Positions 12,459 through 24,391 of a DNA stretch of 64,000 bases are shown in pieces (the first letter of the stretch is position 1; every line of letters starts with the position of its first letter). This DNA comes from Zanthoxylum bungeanum. Its lineage: Eukaryota; Streptophyta; Magnoliopsida; Sapindales; Rutaceae. Under the pieces are notes generated by a model. That model saw nothing but the letters and a program-made list of their open reading frames with translations. It ran no database searches and had not been told where the DNA came from. A program made the position numbers and the translations under genes. The stretch is from contig SKCR01036751.1 of NCBI GenBank assembly GCA_019454045.1, positions 434,001 to 498,000 of the forward strand, given 5' to 3'.

Positions 12459-12950
12459 CATCAAGTCCAGTCGACCAGGGACATCCCCCATTGACTCATG
12501 TCGAGTCAAGTTGTAGACATGGAATACACATGTCGTATGACTTATATCTTCCTGAACTCATCAAGTCCAGTCGACCGGGGACATCCCACATTGACTCATG
12601 TCGAGTCAAGTTGTAGACATGGAATACACATGTCGTATGACTTATATCTTCCTGGACTCATCAAGTCCAGTCGACCGGGGACATCCCTCATTGACTCATG
12701 TCGAGTCAAGTTGTAGACATGGAATACACATGTCGTATGACTTATATCTTCTTGGACTAATCAAGTCCAGTCGACCGGGAACATCCCCCATTGACTCATG
12801 TCGAGTCAAGTTGTAGACATGGAATACACATGTCGTATGACTTATATCTTCCTGGACTCATCAAGTCCAGTCGACCGGGGACATCCCCCATTGACTCATG
12901 TCGAGTCAAGTTGTAGACATGGAATACACATGTTGTTTGACTTATATCTT
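12459..12950 (+). repeat. 100-bp tandem array, about five copies
   Basis: The unit contains CATCAAGTCCAGTCGACCGG, a Y-rich link, TTGACTCATGTCGAGTCAAG and GACATGGAATACACATGTCG, and repeats with an exact 100-base period. GACTCATGTCGAGTC is a near-palindrome inside each unit. Overlapping short open frames merely follow the period. The last unit decays after about 12945. Confidence 0.9.
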
Positions 12951-13123
12951 GACCTTCATCTGGTTCAATCGATTGGGTACTTCCCCAATGGCTCCTATAG
13001 AGTCAAGCTCATAATTTTACATTCGTTTAAATAATAGGCAGCATCAACACTCGAGTACCCCTACATACTATGGCCTCGCCCCAAGCTACACACGCATCAA
13101 GTACTCTCCAAGCCAAGAACTCC

Positions 13124-13751
13124 TATACGGGCCAAATTTAGCCCAATGGCAGTTTCGACCTTTAACTTCAGGCCCAAGTTGCCATCATAGATTCACACTC
13201 TTAGGAAGCCCGGATTTAGTGTATATCGGCCCAAAGTTTCGCAGGCCCACACCAGTACAGATCCAATGACCCACCATACGTTAGCCCATGTAACACTCAG
13301 ATACATAAACACCATTTATAACCCAAACGTTTTCAATCTTCATGACTGCCCATAATTCTCCTTTATGATGCGACCATTACCAACGCACAAAACATATGTC
13401 AATTAAACGTATTCATGAGTCTCACCTCAAATAGCTTATAAAAGGAACTGAAGTCTACAAGGAGGGGGGGCTCAGATACTCATAGCATAATACTACTCTC
13501 CCCATAGCTCTCTAAACCTCTCATCTACCGCCCTCACGGCAGCTGGCAAGGATCAAGGTAACATCTAACCTTATTCCCCCTCTACGACTTTTACACCTCA
13601 TTTCCCTCACTGACTTGAGCGTCGGAGTGCCCCCGGCACCCACCACATCGGTGGGCAATTCTCCCGCTCACTCTACCTTTATTTTGCAGGATCGTCACTG
13701 CCCCTATATAAAAACTCAATTGTAGGCCTCAGGAGAAAACCAATGTCTCCA
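13124..13751 (+). repeat. Element C 3' LTR (628 bp)
   Basis: Near copy of 8631-9260. Its first bases are TATACGGG instead of TGTACGGG, and it ends TGTCTCCA. No clear polypurine tract precedes it, which is odd for a recently moved element. Confidence 0.88.
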
Positions 13752-13756
13752 GTCAT

Positions 13757-15414
13757 AACTGGTGAGATCGTCATTATCAATGACCTGATCACGTTCCTCA
13801 TCAATATAGAAACCATGTCTTTCAGGCTCATGTCTTTCCCTACCAGACCTTCTGAGTTTATAACCTTGTGGTTGTTCCGTCGCTGCCCTTTTGAGGGGCC
13901 TGAGGTTTAGTTCTATGTTAGTTTGTTCTTCTCATACCTCATCGAGGTCAAGTCTACTCCCACTATATTTCTTGAGAATAAATTCATTCTCTAGAAATTT
14001 AGGATTTCGTGAGACATATGTTCTTTGTTTGTTTGAGACGTAGAACACGTATGCTCTTGAGTTCAAGGCATATCCTACAAACTTACATTTAACTGTCCTA
14101 TCATCCAATTTGTTAGTTTGTGTGAGCTTGACATATGCGTCACATCCCCAAACTCTTAGATAACTAAGACTGACGTTTCCCAGACCATAACTCATATGGT
14201 GTTTGACTAACAGTCTTGGAAGGAACTTGGTTTAGTAGTAGTGTTACAGTTTCTAAAGGAATACCCCAAAGTGAAAGAGGTAGATCCGTGTCTGGCATCA
14301 TCGATCGCACCATATCTAATAATGTCTGATTTCTCCTTTTGGAGACCTCATTATGCTGTGGAGTTCCCGGAGGAGTCCACTGGGAAACAATGCCATTTTC
14401 TCTCAAGTAATCTTGAAATTCGTTGCTTAAGTATTCACCACCTCGGTCAGACCTTAGTGACTTAATACTTTTATTAAGCTGGTTTTCTACTTCAGCCTTG
14501 AAGTCTTTGAATTTCTCAAAGGCTTCAGATTTGTACCGCATAAGGTACACATACCCATATCGCGAATGATCATCGATAAAGGTAATGAAGTAGGAGAATC
14601 CACCTCTATCGGTGACTGACATTGGTCCACATACATCAGAGTGTATGAGTTTTAATGTCTCCGCTGCACGCTGTCCTTTACTTTTGAAGGTTAATTTGGT
14701 CATTTTACCAAGTAAACAAGACTCACAAGTTCCATAAGGTTTATATTTGAAGGGTTTGAAATACTTATCCTTATGTAGCTTAGTTAATCTTGTTTCATTG
14801 ATATGACCTAAGCGACTGTGCCATAGAAGTGATTCATTGAGAGTATTCGAGTTAACGTTGTATATATTAGAGGTTGAACATTCTTTGTTAGTTTGTAAGA
14901 CATAGATACCATTATTCAAAATACCATCTCCATATTTTATTTCATTGAAATAAATAGAACATTCATTACAACTTATTAGGCATGAAAAGCCTTTATTACA
15001 TAAAGAAGAAATTGAAATGATATTCTTTACTAGAGAATGTACATAAACACAATCTTCTAAGTCTAAAACTAAACCATTCGGCAAAACTAATGAATAAGTC
15101 CCCACGCACAATGCAACCAGTTTTACTCCATTACCCGTGCGTAAGTCAACCTCCCTATGACAGAGTCTCCTACTGTTTCTCAGGCCATGCACATTGTTAC
15201 ACAAGTGAGTCCCACAACCGGTGTCAAGCACCCAAGTAGAAGGTTCAGAGTTTTGAGAATATAGTTCAATCATATACAATATACCTGAAGCATTGGGCTT
15301 ATTGGCCTCTTGGGTTTCCCTAGCTTCCTTGGCTTTCAAGGATCTGCAGTCTTTCTTCCAATGACCATTCTTTCCACAAAAGAAACATTTACCCTTTCTT
15401 TTTTTCTTCTCCAC
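13757..15414 (-). pseudogene. Copia-A zinc knuckle, protease and integrase (broken)
   Basis: From 15414 leftward the frame gives a CCHC zinc knuckle (CFFCGKNGHWKKDC), the aspartic protease site as WVLDTGCGTHLC, a GAG-pre-integrase zone (LLWHSRLGHI, CESCLLGKM) and the integrase core. The first two catalytic aspartates are visible (IHSDVCGPM and RSDRGGEY). The third acidic residue, normally E in an AERRN-type motif, reads SKRRN, so E is replaced by K. A frameshift at about 14165 separates YELWSGK from LSYLRVWGC of the C-terminal part (13932-14163). The enzyme would insert element cDNA; this copy cannot. Confidence 0.88.
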
Positions 15415-15428
15415 CTTATCATTGGGCT

Positions 15429-16115
15429 TTAGGTGATCTGGAGCCTTGGCCTTGCCCTTATTTTTCTTTGGGCCTGTGGCTTCAGGTCCGTACCTGTAAG
15501 CATGCCGGAGGTTTTAAGCACCAATTTCAAGTCATTCTCTGCTTGCTTTATCAGATTATGCAATTCTGCTAAAGTAGCTTCTTTATCAGACAGATGAAAC
15601 TGCATAATAAAGTTAGAGAATTCTTTTGGTAAGGACTGAAGAATTAGATCGTGACCTATCTCATGATCCATGATGAACCCGAGGTTGGCCAATTTTTCAA
15701 TGTGGCCAATCATCTTAAGCACATGTCCACTAACATATCCTTCCTTATACCTTGTTTGAAATAAGGCACATGACACTTGGAATCTCACGGTATGAACGGA
15801 AGTTGCATACAACTCCTTCAAGTGAAAGATGATGGTTTGAGCATCCATATCTTCGTGAGCTTTCTGAAGTTCGTCCGACATAGAGCCAAGCATTATGCAA
15901 ACTGCTTGCTCATCATCATCGACGTGTTTCTTCCAAGCATCAAATGTATCTTGGTCAGTATCTTCTGCGGGTTCAGGGGGAAATGGTCTTTCAAGAACAT
16001 AGAAAATCTTTTCTTGTCGTAAGATAATTTTAAGGTTTCTAAACCAGTCATTGTAGTTGTCCCCTTTGAGCTTATGATCATCAAGGATGGAACAAAGTGA
16101 TACTCTGTTTGTCAT
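15429..16115 (-). pseudogene. Copia-A gag (capsid) open frame
   Basis: A 228-codon frame starting MTNRVSLCSILDDHKLKGDN, then YNDWFRNLKIIL, a long helical zone with LKELYATSV and the ALFQTRYKEG segment, typical of Ty1/copia Gag (UBN2-type). Near 15480 the frame is lost: the lysine-rich continuation leading to the zinc knuckle is in another frame, so gag and pol are no longer fused. The capsid would package element RNA in the cytoplasm. Confidence 0.85.
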
Positions 16116-17177
16116 TTGAATGTTTGTGAAAAATTTTAACCCACATGTTAAGAGAAAATGTTAAAATTAGGAATATGTTATCATTAATGTTTCATAATAA
16201 CATGGGCTTATAATATTATGAAGTTGCTCCCACTCAATTGTTTTAAAATTTTAAGCAAATCGCATCAACCCCAATATGATGGATTTCTTGTGGGCAATGA
16301 TCCCATTATCATCATTTCATAACTCCGACTAGGGCCGGTCGTTATAAAATACGATGATTAGGTAGGTTCCCAACCAATTTATGATATAAATCACAATTCC
16401 TTGATCATTGGGTTGGGCAATCAAAAATGTCATAGCTTATGCTAGTCCTTGTGGACACCCAATATTTGCCACTAAGTTATAAGACCAAGCCTAAGGGTCG
16501 CTGCGTCTTATGACTCAGAAAAGTCAAACCATTGTCAATAGTACGATTTAGGGACAAATTGGTATTGGTCAGTCTGGTAAAGCCTAGTCCTGCCAATATG
16601 GTTTAAGCCCTTTGGGTCTATACTTTACAATGGGGGGCAAATTTTAGACTTAAATTATTATTGAGGATTTTAGCAAGTTTAAGTGAATAACTGTCAAATG
16701 GATTCCTCCATTGAAAATTCCCCCAGAGGGAGGGTGGAGCGAACTCTCTTAAATACCCCTTACCACTTAGCCTCTTATTGCCTTGGTGACAGAAATAAAC
16801 AATATATCCTTCAAATTAGTCCAACACTTTAAATATGCTTTAAGGTAAGCTTTGAGTAAATGATTATCTAGATGTCTTCACAGCTTTTCCTTTTGGCTAT
16901 AAAAAGGTAGTGAGTGAAGGAAGGCACCAAATCATTATCTACCTCTAGTAATACCTTTGGTTAAATTAACTTTAGTTTGGAAAGTTTTATTAACCCCTTG
17001 GTCTCAACCCACATGTGTCTTTTATAATGTCTTTTATTATAACCAAGTGATTTATATTTATTGGCCTTAAAGGTAATAAATCTCTAAGTTCATCACGAAA
17101 TAATTAATTAGCTAAGGGATAAGCAATACACTATCTATTTCTTAGAAAGTCTCTAGATGCTTGCACCCTAAAATAAT
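16116..17177 (-). other. Copia-A leader between gag and the A-prime insertion
   Basis: AT-rich non-coding leader of Copia-A. Its missing 5' end continues at 35416-35741 on the far side of the A-prime insertion. No separate gene is visible. Confidence 0.7.
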
Positions 17178-19949
17178 TGTAGGCACTGCATTTTTGCATA
17201 TAAGTCTCAATGATGAGTCTCGTATGAAGACACTACCTCTTTGATTGTGAAAGGCGCGGGAAACGGACGTCGGAAGGAAATAGTCAAGAATTGACACATT
17301 GATGGATTTAATTCGCTGGAGTAGCTTCGGGTTCGCTTGTTGGACCTCCGTTTTAAAACACCTCCCTAGCCCAAGCCCATTAAATCACACCCAATAATAA
17401 TCAAAACATTTAAAACACATTTCACAAACTAAATTAAAATTAAAATTAAATTGAATTAAATTAAAACCAATTAAATTGAAATTAAACACAAATTAAATTA
17501 AACTAAATTAAAACCAATTAAATTAAACACAAATTAAATAAATTCCCCACCAATTACAATTATTCCTTTCCTTTAATAAACTAAATAAAATAAATTCCAA
17601 TTTACTTGATTTCTTTCCTTTTAAAAAATCCCATACCAAACCCTAACATGCACTGTTATATAAAGAAAATACAAAAACCCTAATGGCCTCTCTCCTCTTT
17701 CTCCCAAAAAAACCAGTAACCCTAACTCCCAAAACACTTCATGCTCATCCTTCTCTGGACTGGCTTTCCCTCTTATTCTCTCTCTAAAAACAAACAAAAA
17801 CCCTAGTCGCAGAGGACCACCCTTCAAGACACTCTCGGCTAAGCAGCAAAGAGACACGCCCCCAGCCAGTGCCTTCACGACAAGAAACCCTAGAAACCCT
17901 TCTCTCTCACATATCCAATCGGCAGCCCCCTGAACTTCACTAAAGCCACGACAACAATCACAAACAAATACCCTTAACCGATGCATCACTCACCACCACA
18001 AACCCGAGACACAGCCCTCACACCACGATCAGACCCTGAACACTTACACACCAACTCCACTCACTCAAACAAAACTCACGGCACACACAGACCACAGACC
18101 TTAAAAGCACAAATAGCTCACACCACTCACAAGCCGTGAAACTGCCCCTTAACGGAACCAGATCAAGCCAACAAACCCTATCCTCACCAGCCATCGCAGC
18201 CCTCACAGATACAAGCCATCGCAGCCCTTACACACTTCAAACCTCACCTAACTCTCGACACACACATTCACTTCTCAACCTTAGCGTCCTCATCATCTCT
18301 CGCCCTTCACAAATCACAAACGATGAAACCTAAGCTTCTCATTGAACCAAAACAAACAACAATAAACCAACGCACAGCCGACAATCATCACACACACACA
18401 CACGTCTTCTAACTGCCCCACACTCGAGCAGCCGCAAACTTTGACGACACCTTGCGTCCTTCACGTAACCCTCAGCCAAGCAGCAAACCAGATCACGTCA
18501 CCAGCCCTCTCTCCCAAACTTCACGCTATCTCCACATACGCGTCTCACCAAGCCTTCAACAGCCCCTGCCTACGCATCCCACAAGCCTTCAAAAGTCACC
18601 CACCTACGCGTCTCACCAAGACATTCATGTTGCGCCACCTGCCTCAAGCCAAAATTAGCCTTCACGTCACGCCAAAACTAGCTCTCTTCAATTATATCAA
18701 CCCTCTCGCCACATACTCCCCCTATTAACCACGCCCATCCACATAAAGTCCTCACACATCCCCCTCACATCAACCGACTGATATGCAACCTCTCGACAAA
18801 TAATCAACGTCACACAGCTGCTCATCCTATAACATCACACATCAACACCCTCACGTAAATCACACCTTCAAACAGCAACCAACACAGCCACGCATAAAGT
18901 CCAGTAAAACTGCCCAGAACAGCTCCTGAAAACTGCTGCAAAACTCCCCCTAAACCCTTCCAAAACCGCAGCCCAAACCAGTCCAAATAACCGCAAAACA
19001 GTCCCCTAATTACTAAAAAATAGTGACCAGAAAATACAACAAAATAGCAACGAAACGGAGTGAAAACAGCAGCTCAAACAACGAAACAGCGAAGAAAAAT
19101 GTTGGATTAGTGAACCGGAAAAGTTACGGAACATCAACTCTTCCGACGGCCGTGTAACGCGCTTTCGAGAGACGAAAAAAGAGGTTAGACCTGAGGACAC
19201 ATTCTTTATTTATTATCTTTCGTTCCTTTTATTTATTTGAATATATTATCGCATGAGAGTCGTTTATTGAGGCATGATGTGAATTCCGGATGAGCGGAAT
19301 ATGTGTTCTCTTTTGTGGTATATCGGATGGAAACCCGGACGTAAATTCTGTAGCCGAATCTGAATGGATGGTAGTATGATTTGTACTCGGGATACAATGC
19401 TACGTACTACTTAAGAGACACACGTATTTCGTTTCATCCAACCTTGTATTCGAGCATGATTTAGTCTAGTATGTGATTTAGTTATTTATTTTTAAGCATG
19501 AGTAGTTATTTGTTTTGCGTTTGGAATTTGCATTAGGTTTATGTTGTTGTTTGCTTTTCGCATTATATAGTTTAAATATGTTCATGAGATTGCCGTGTGT
19601 TGTTGTGTGTTATGAGGACTTACTTTCCAAGCATGCAAACTTAGACATATGATTTATCTTTATGAACATGAACTAGATATAGGTTGTTCTTGAGCATGTT
19701 GAGTAGATTCGGTTAATTTATTTCACAAATCACATCATTACAAGTGGCATAAGTAAGAGACCATTTCAAACCCAACGGTTTGAGGTCTTCCCTTGCGAGG
19801 GGTGAGTGCGGCCTTAAATCACATTTTCCCGGTTCACACCGGGTGGCGACTCCATGTTATTTCTCCGGTTTAGTTCCCCTGCGGGCTATTCCGTACTCCC
19901 AACTAGGCCGTGAGCCTAGAACAGCGACGTCCACCGTCTATGTCCTACA
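17178..19949 (+). repeat. A-prime 5' LTR (2772 bp)
   Basis: Begins TGTAGGCACTGC and ends ATGTCCTACA. It is collinear with 24392-24976 joined to 33246-35415. The many C-rich open frames at 17.6-18.7 kb are not conserved protein and are treated as noise. Confidence 0.9.
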
Positions 19950-19952
19950 GTC

Positions 19953-19971
19953 TGGCGACTCCACTGGGGAT
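19953..19971 (+). other. A-prime primer-binding site, tRNA-Arg type
   Basis: TGGCGACTCCACTGGGGAT lies three bases inside the LTR. It is complementary to the 3' end of a plant tRNA-Arg (ACG anticodon) as I recall it, including the added CCA. tRNA-Arg priming is a known trait of the Tat/Ogre group. Confidence 0.7.
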
Positions 19972-21890
19972 AGAGAATTGGCCCCGAAATAATGTCTTGT
20001 AATGTTTGGATTTGTGCTTTAATTAACCGTGTCTACAATGGGTTGAAGAGGTTTAGTTAAAGGCATTGTCAGCGAGAGCCTTTGTCCGCACTCCCGTAAA
20101 CCCACATGTGAACCTTAGTCGTAGAACTAGTAGAAATTATTATTATTTTTTTATGTTGATGTTTTGGACCGTCGTCATTTGGATCCAATTGGACCTTTTG
20201 TCAAAAGGTGTGAACTTGTTGGGCCATTTAAACTGGGACGAGTTCGTGTCATTTGACAGTTGGGCCAAAAGCTTCTAAAATATCGGTGAGCCATTTTATA
20301 TTTGGGCCTCTTATCATTTGAAGTTGTTTAGCCATGTTATCGCAAAGTGTAAACATGTTGGGCCTTTTCAACTGGGACAAGTTTGCACCGCGCAATAGTA
20401 TGATTGAATACTTTAAAATGATAATGGGCAACTAGTGTAAAAATTCTTAAATGGGCTTATATATTACATACATTGCACGTATCTCATGCATCTCATGCAT
20501 ACACGCGTCATGTTAACCCCGTGTCTTAAAAGGCATCATAGATATCCGTTGGGTTAGAGAAGAAAAAAAAAGTTTGTCAAGAGGAGTTTAGCAAACATGG
20601 ATAGCAGGGAAAAGGAAATCGAGAAACAGAAAACCTTACGGCAAGGATAGAAAGACCATTGGGGGGGCCTTCAAAAAAAAAGAGAGACAAAAAAGAGAGA
20701 GAAAAGAAAAAGAAAAAAAAAGGGTCGTGTAGTCCTTAATAGTTAGACATAAGTCTGATGATGAAATCGTTTGCTTTAGGATGAAATCTTAGAAACGATA
20801 AACTTTTGATGTACTTTTATCTGATGCTTTGAATTGTTGATCTATACTAAACTCGTAAGCACATCACTATAGGTTCTTAGCGGTGAAAACCTGAGTAGTT
20901 GGCAAGGTGACTAGTTGAAGAAATTACGGGTCGATGAATGACTGTTTGCTTAGATGTCTATCGTGACTTGCTTGTGTTATAATGTGTGGTATGATTGAAA
21001 ATAAAAGAAAAGTCTCTAAAGTAAAAAATAAACCGCATATAACCGATAAGCGTGAAGCTACCCATGGGCGAGTATTAGGACCACCATGAGGAGAAATGCT
21101 ACCTTAAAGGGTAAGTGTGTTGAAAAAAAAAAGAAAAAAAAAAAAAGAAAAAAAAAAGAAAAAGTTCAAAATGAAAGAAAAGAAGAAAAAGAAAGAAGTT
21201 CAAAATGAAAAGAAAAAAGAGAGAGATAAAGGAGAAGAAAAAAAAAACCATATCACATTGAGCATGGAAAAGCAATTGCAGAGCATACCTGAGACATCTA
21301 GGTTGGTTTGACCCACCGACCCCGATTTTTGAAACGAAATCATTGAGTTTGCTTGCTTAAGGATCAAGATGTGAAAGAACCTTTGCACACACACACACAC
21401 ACTTTGAGTCTGACATAGATCATTTATTCAAAAATTCAGATTTGAGTTGCATGGAGTGTTTTGAATGTTCTATGGTTTCATTACTAGACATTCCTTGAGG
21501 ACGATAATATGTATAACTATTGGGACTATTTCGTAGCATGTGATATAGTATGATGATATAGAAGGCCCCATCATGTGGTTCATCTTGACCAAGTGCAAAC
21601 AGCGGATAGTAGAAAGCTAAATCAAGACTGCGGGCGACCAGTCTACCACCCCGTGAATAAGAAGTATAACAAGGAATTGAGCCATGAGACCAGAGAAAAG
21701 ACTGAGCAATCACCTGGAGAACTGGCGGAAGACCTAACCCCAACGAAATAGGAAATTCATTCATGCATGCATGCATACACGTAACACATTTTGCATTTTT
21801 TTTTTGTGTTTGTTTTGTATTCACAGGTTTCAAAGAAGAAAAAGAGAAAGCGGCAAAGACAAGCCAACCAGAATCAGCAACATATGAGTA
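19972..21890 (+). other. A-prime internal leader, purine-rich tract and pol-end remnant
   Basis: Two diverged copies of a roughly 150-bp unit (TGTTGGGCC, AACTGGGACRAGTT) lie at about 20160-20400. An A/G-rich tract at about 21119-21250 produces a spurious poly-lysine frame. A short CA run lies at about 21385-21402. From about 21700 the sequence parallels element G at 29880-30040, including the last codons of pol, here altered. No gag is seen. Confidence 0.6.
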
Positions 21891-21899
21891 GTAGTTTTG

Positions 21900-23400
21900 G
21901 GGATGAGTCACAGGGTTGAGGCCCATATCAATTTCAGTTTTGGGGATGAGTTCTAGGGCTGAAGCCCACGTCATCATAGTTTTGGAATGAATCCGGGAAT
22001 GAATCCCAGGGTCGAGGCCCACAGCAGCAGGGTTTTGGAATGAATCCGGGAATGAATCCTATGGTCGAGGCCCACATCATCAGAATTTTGGAATGAATCC
22101 CAGGGCCGAGGCCTACATTATCATCAGTTTCAGGAATGAATCCCAATGGGGGAAGCCCGTATTATCAGCAGTTTTCGAGAATGAATCATAGGGGGTCGAG
22201 GCCCACATTATCACTGGTTTCGGGAATGAAGCTCAGGGAATAAAGCCCACATTCATCACAGTTCGGGAATAGACCACCTCACTACACAGTTCGGGAATGA
22301 ACCATCAACATCAGTCTTGCCGGGTATGGCACTCTGGGGGCGAGGCCCATATCAGTATCAGTTTGGGACGAGGTCCATATCAGTATCAGTTTGGGGCGAG
22401 GCCCACATCAGTGTCAGTATGGGGGCGAGGCCCATATCAGTATCAGTTTGGGGCGAGGTCCACATCAGTATCAGCATGGGGCGAGGCCCATATCAGTATT
22501 AGTTTGGGGCGAGGCACACATCTTTATCAGAATCAGTCTTGCCGGGTATGGCACTATGATGGCGAGGCCCATATCTTTATCAGAATCAGTCTCGCCGGGT
22601 ATGGCACTCTGAGGGCGAGGCCCGCATCTTTACCAGAATCAGTTTCAGGGATGAGTCCCAGGGTCGAGGCCTACATCATCATCAGTATCAGTTGCGGAGA
22701 TGAACATCAGGGCCGAGGCCTAAGTCATCATCAGTATCAGTTGCGAGGATGAGTCTCAAGGCCGAGGCCTACGTCATCATCAGTATTAGTTGCAGGGGAT
22801 GAGTCCCAGGGCCGAGGCCTACATCAACATCAGCATCAGTTTTGGGGATGAGTCCCAGGTTCGAGGCCTATATCATCATCAGTATCAGTTTCGGGGATGA
22901 GTCCCAAGGTCGAGGCCCACATCAGCATCAGTATCAGTTTCGGGGATGAGTCCCAGGGTTGAGGCCCACATCATATCAGCATCAGTATCAGCAGTTTTAG
23001 GGATCTGTCCCAGGGTCGTGACCCACATCATCATCATCATCAGTTTTAGGGATGCGTCCCAGAGTCGTGACCCACATTGTTAGCGGTATTGGGATGCGTC
23101 CCAGGGTCGAGGCGCTCGTTATCGATTGCAGTTATCGGGATGCGTCCCAGGGTCGAGGGCCCACTACATCATCAGTTGTAGTTCCGGGATGCGTCCCAGG
23201 GTCGAGGACCCACTACATCATCAGTTTGAGGGCGAGGCCCACTTTGTCAGCGGTATTGGGATGCATCCCAAGGTCAAAGGCCCCCGTTGTCGGTTGCAGT
23301 TTTAAGATGCGTCATAGGGTCGAGGGCCCACTGCATCATCAGTTGTAGTTTCGGGATGCGTCTCAGGGTCGAGGACTCACCACATCAGATCAGTTTTTGC
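21900..23400 (+). repeat. A-prime GTCGAGGCC/ATCAGTATCAG tandem repeat region
   Basis: Units of about 28 to 60 bases built from GGGATGAGTCCCAGGGTCGA, GGCC and CATCATCATCAGTATCAG, in several diverged sub-families. The shortest block (about 22330-22520) has a period near 28 with GGGGCGAGGCCCATATCAGT. Related units occur in the 3' UTR of element G. Long open frames here arise from lack of stops in the unit. Confidence 0.85.
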
Positions 23401-23411
23401 CAGGTACGGCA

Positions 23412-24220
23412 TGTGGACTATATGGATTATGTGGACTACCGTGGATTATCGTGGACTATGTGGATTATGTGGACTATCGTGGACTATCGTGAAGTGTTGT
23501 GGACTACCGTGGAGTATTGTGGACTACCGTGGATTATCGTGGACTATGTGGATTATGTGGACTATGTGGATTATGTGGACTACCGTGGATTATCGTGGAC
23601 TATGTGGATTATTTTGACTACCGTGGACTACCGTGGATTATCGTGGACTATGTGGACTATGTGGATTATGTGGACTACCAAGGACTACCGTGGACTATGT
23701 GAATTATGAGGATTGTGTGGACTACCGAGGACTACCGTGGACTATCGTGGGGGTATTGTGGACTATGTGGACTACCGTGGAGTATTGTGGACTACCATGG
23801 ACTATCGTTGACTATTATGGACTACCGTGGACTACCGTGGACTACCGTGGACTATCATGGAGTATTGTGGACTACCGTGGACTATCGTGCAGTATTGTGG
23901 ACTACCGTGGACTATCGTGGAGTATTATGGACTACCGTGGACTATCGTAGAGTATTATGGACTACCGTGGAGTATTGTGGACTACTGTGGACTATCGTGG
24001 ACTATCGTGGAGTATTGTGGACTATCGTGGACTACCGTGGAGTATTGTGGACTATGTGGACTACCGTGGACTATCGTGGAGAATTATGGACTACCGTGGA
24101 CTATCGTGGAGTATTGTGGACTATGTAGACTACCGTGGACTACCGTGGACTACCGTGGAGTATTGTGGACTACCATGGACTATCGTGGAGTATTGTGGAC
24201 TACCGTGGACTACCGTGACA
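23412..24220 (+). repeat. Decanucleotide satellite, TGGACTACCG family
   Basis: About 80 units of a 10-bp motif (GTGGACTACC, GTGGACTATC, GTGGAGTATT and variants), often grouped as 30-bp trimers. Because no unit carries a stop in any frame, all three plus frames stay open and read as repeated W, T, V, D, Y, R, G and L. It is confined to A-prime and absent from element G. Confidence 0.92.
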
Positions 24221-24377
24221 CCCTATGTACGGGGTTTAGCACGCCAGGAATGGCACATCATCAATTCAGTTCAGAGCAACAGGCAAGCCGGGTGGCAGCT
24301 GGCGAGCCAGGTAAGTGAAAATGCACTGCACGTACTTTGATAGGATTGTCATTGTCACACACTGCACAAGTCCCATC

Positions 24378-24391
24378 AAAGTGGGGGCGAC
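24378..24391 (+). other. A-prime polypurine tract
   Basis: AAAGTGGGGGCGAC immediately precedes the 3' LTR. The same sequence precedes the 3' LTR of element G at 30608-30621. It would prime plus-strand DNA synthesis. Confidence 0.7.

Larger units (their letters stand above)
8631..13751 (+). mobile_element. Element C: coding-less LTR retrotransposon (LARD-like)
   Basis: Two LTRs of 630 and 628 bp in direct orientation enclose 3.9 kb that holds no gag or pol. It interrupts Copia-A coding sequence between integrase and RT; the flanks ATCAT (8626-8630) and GTCAT (13752-13756) look like a 5-bp TSD with one later change, and the Copia reading frame rejoins across it. A TATA-type CTTATAAAAGG at about 8941-8951 in the LTR and a primer-binding-like site after the left LTR set it on the plus strand. 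It must have moved with enzymes from another element. Confidence 0.85.

Noticed and set aside
12459..12950. CRISPR-like regular repeats
   Set aside because: The entire 100-bp unit is repeated with no unique spacers, in a plant nuclear retrotransposon.
17621..18728. Several short frames in C-rich LTR sequence
   Set aside because: Frames on both strands differ between the two LTR copies, and none has family similarity I recognise.
21117..21311. Lysine-rich 64-codon frame
   Set aside because: Direct translation of an A/G-rich tract in the A-prime leader.
22297..22752. Open frames with Y-Q-Y-Q-F-G and G-R-G-P-Y repeats
   Set aside because: These follow the 28-bp GGCCCATATCAGTATCAG tandem unit of A-prime; frame choice is arbitrary.
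23287..24340. Long overlapping open frames encoding W-T-V-D-Y-R-G-L repeats as a repetitive protein
   Set aside because: All three plus frames are open because the 10-bp unit contains no stop. No start context, no conservation argument, and the region is a retrotransposon satellite.
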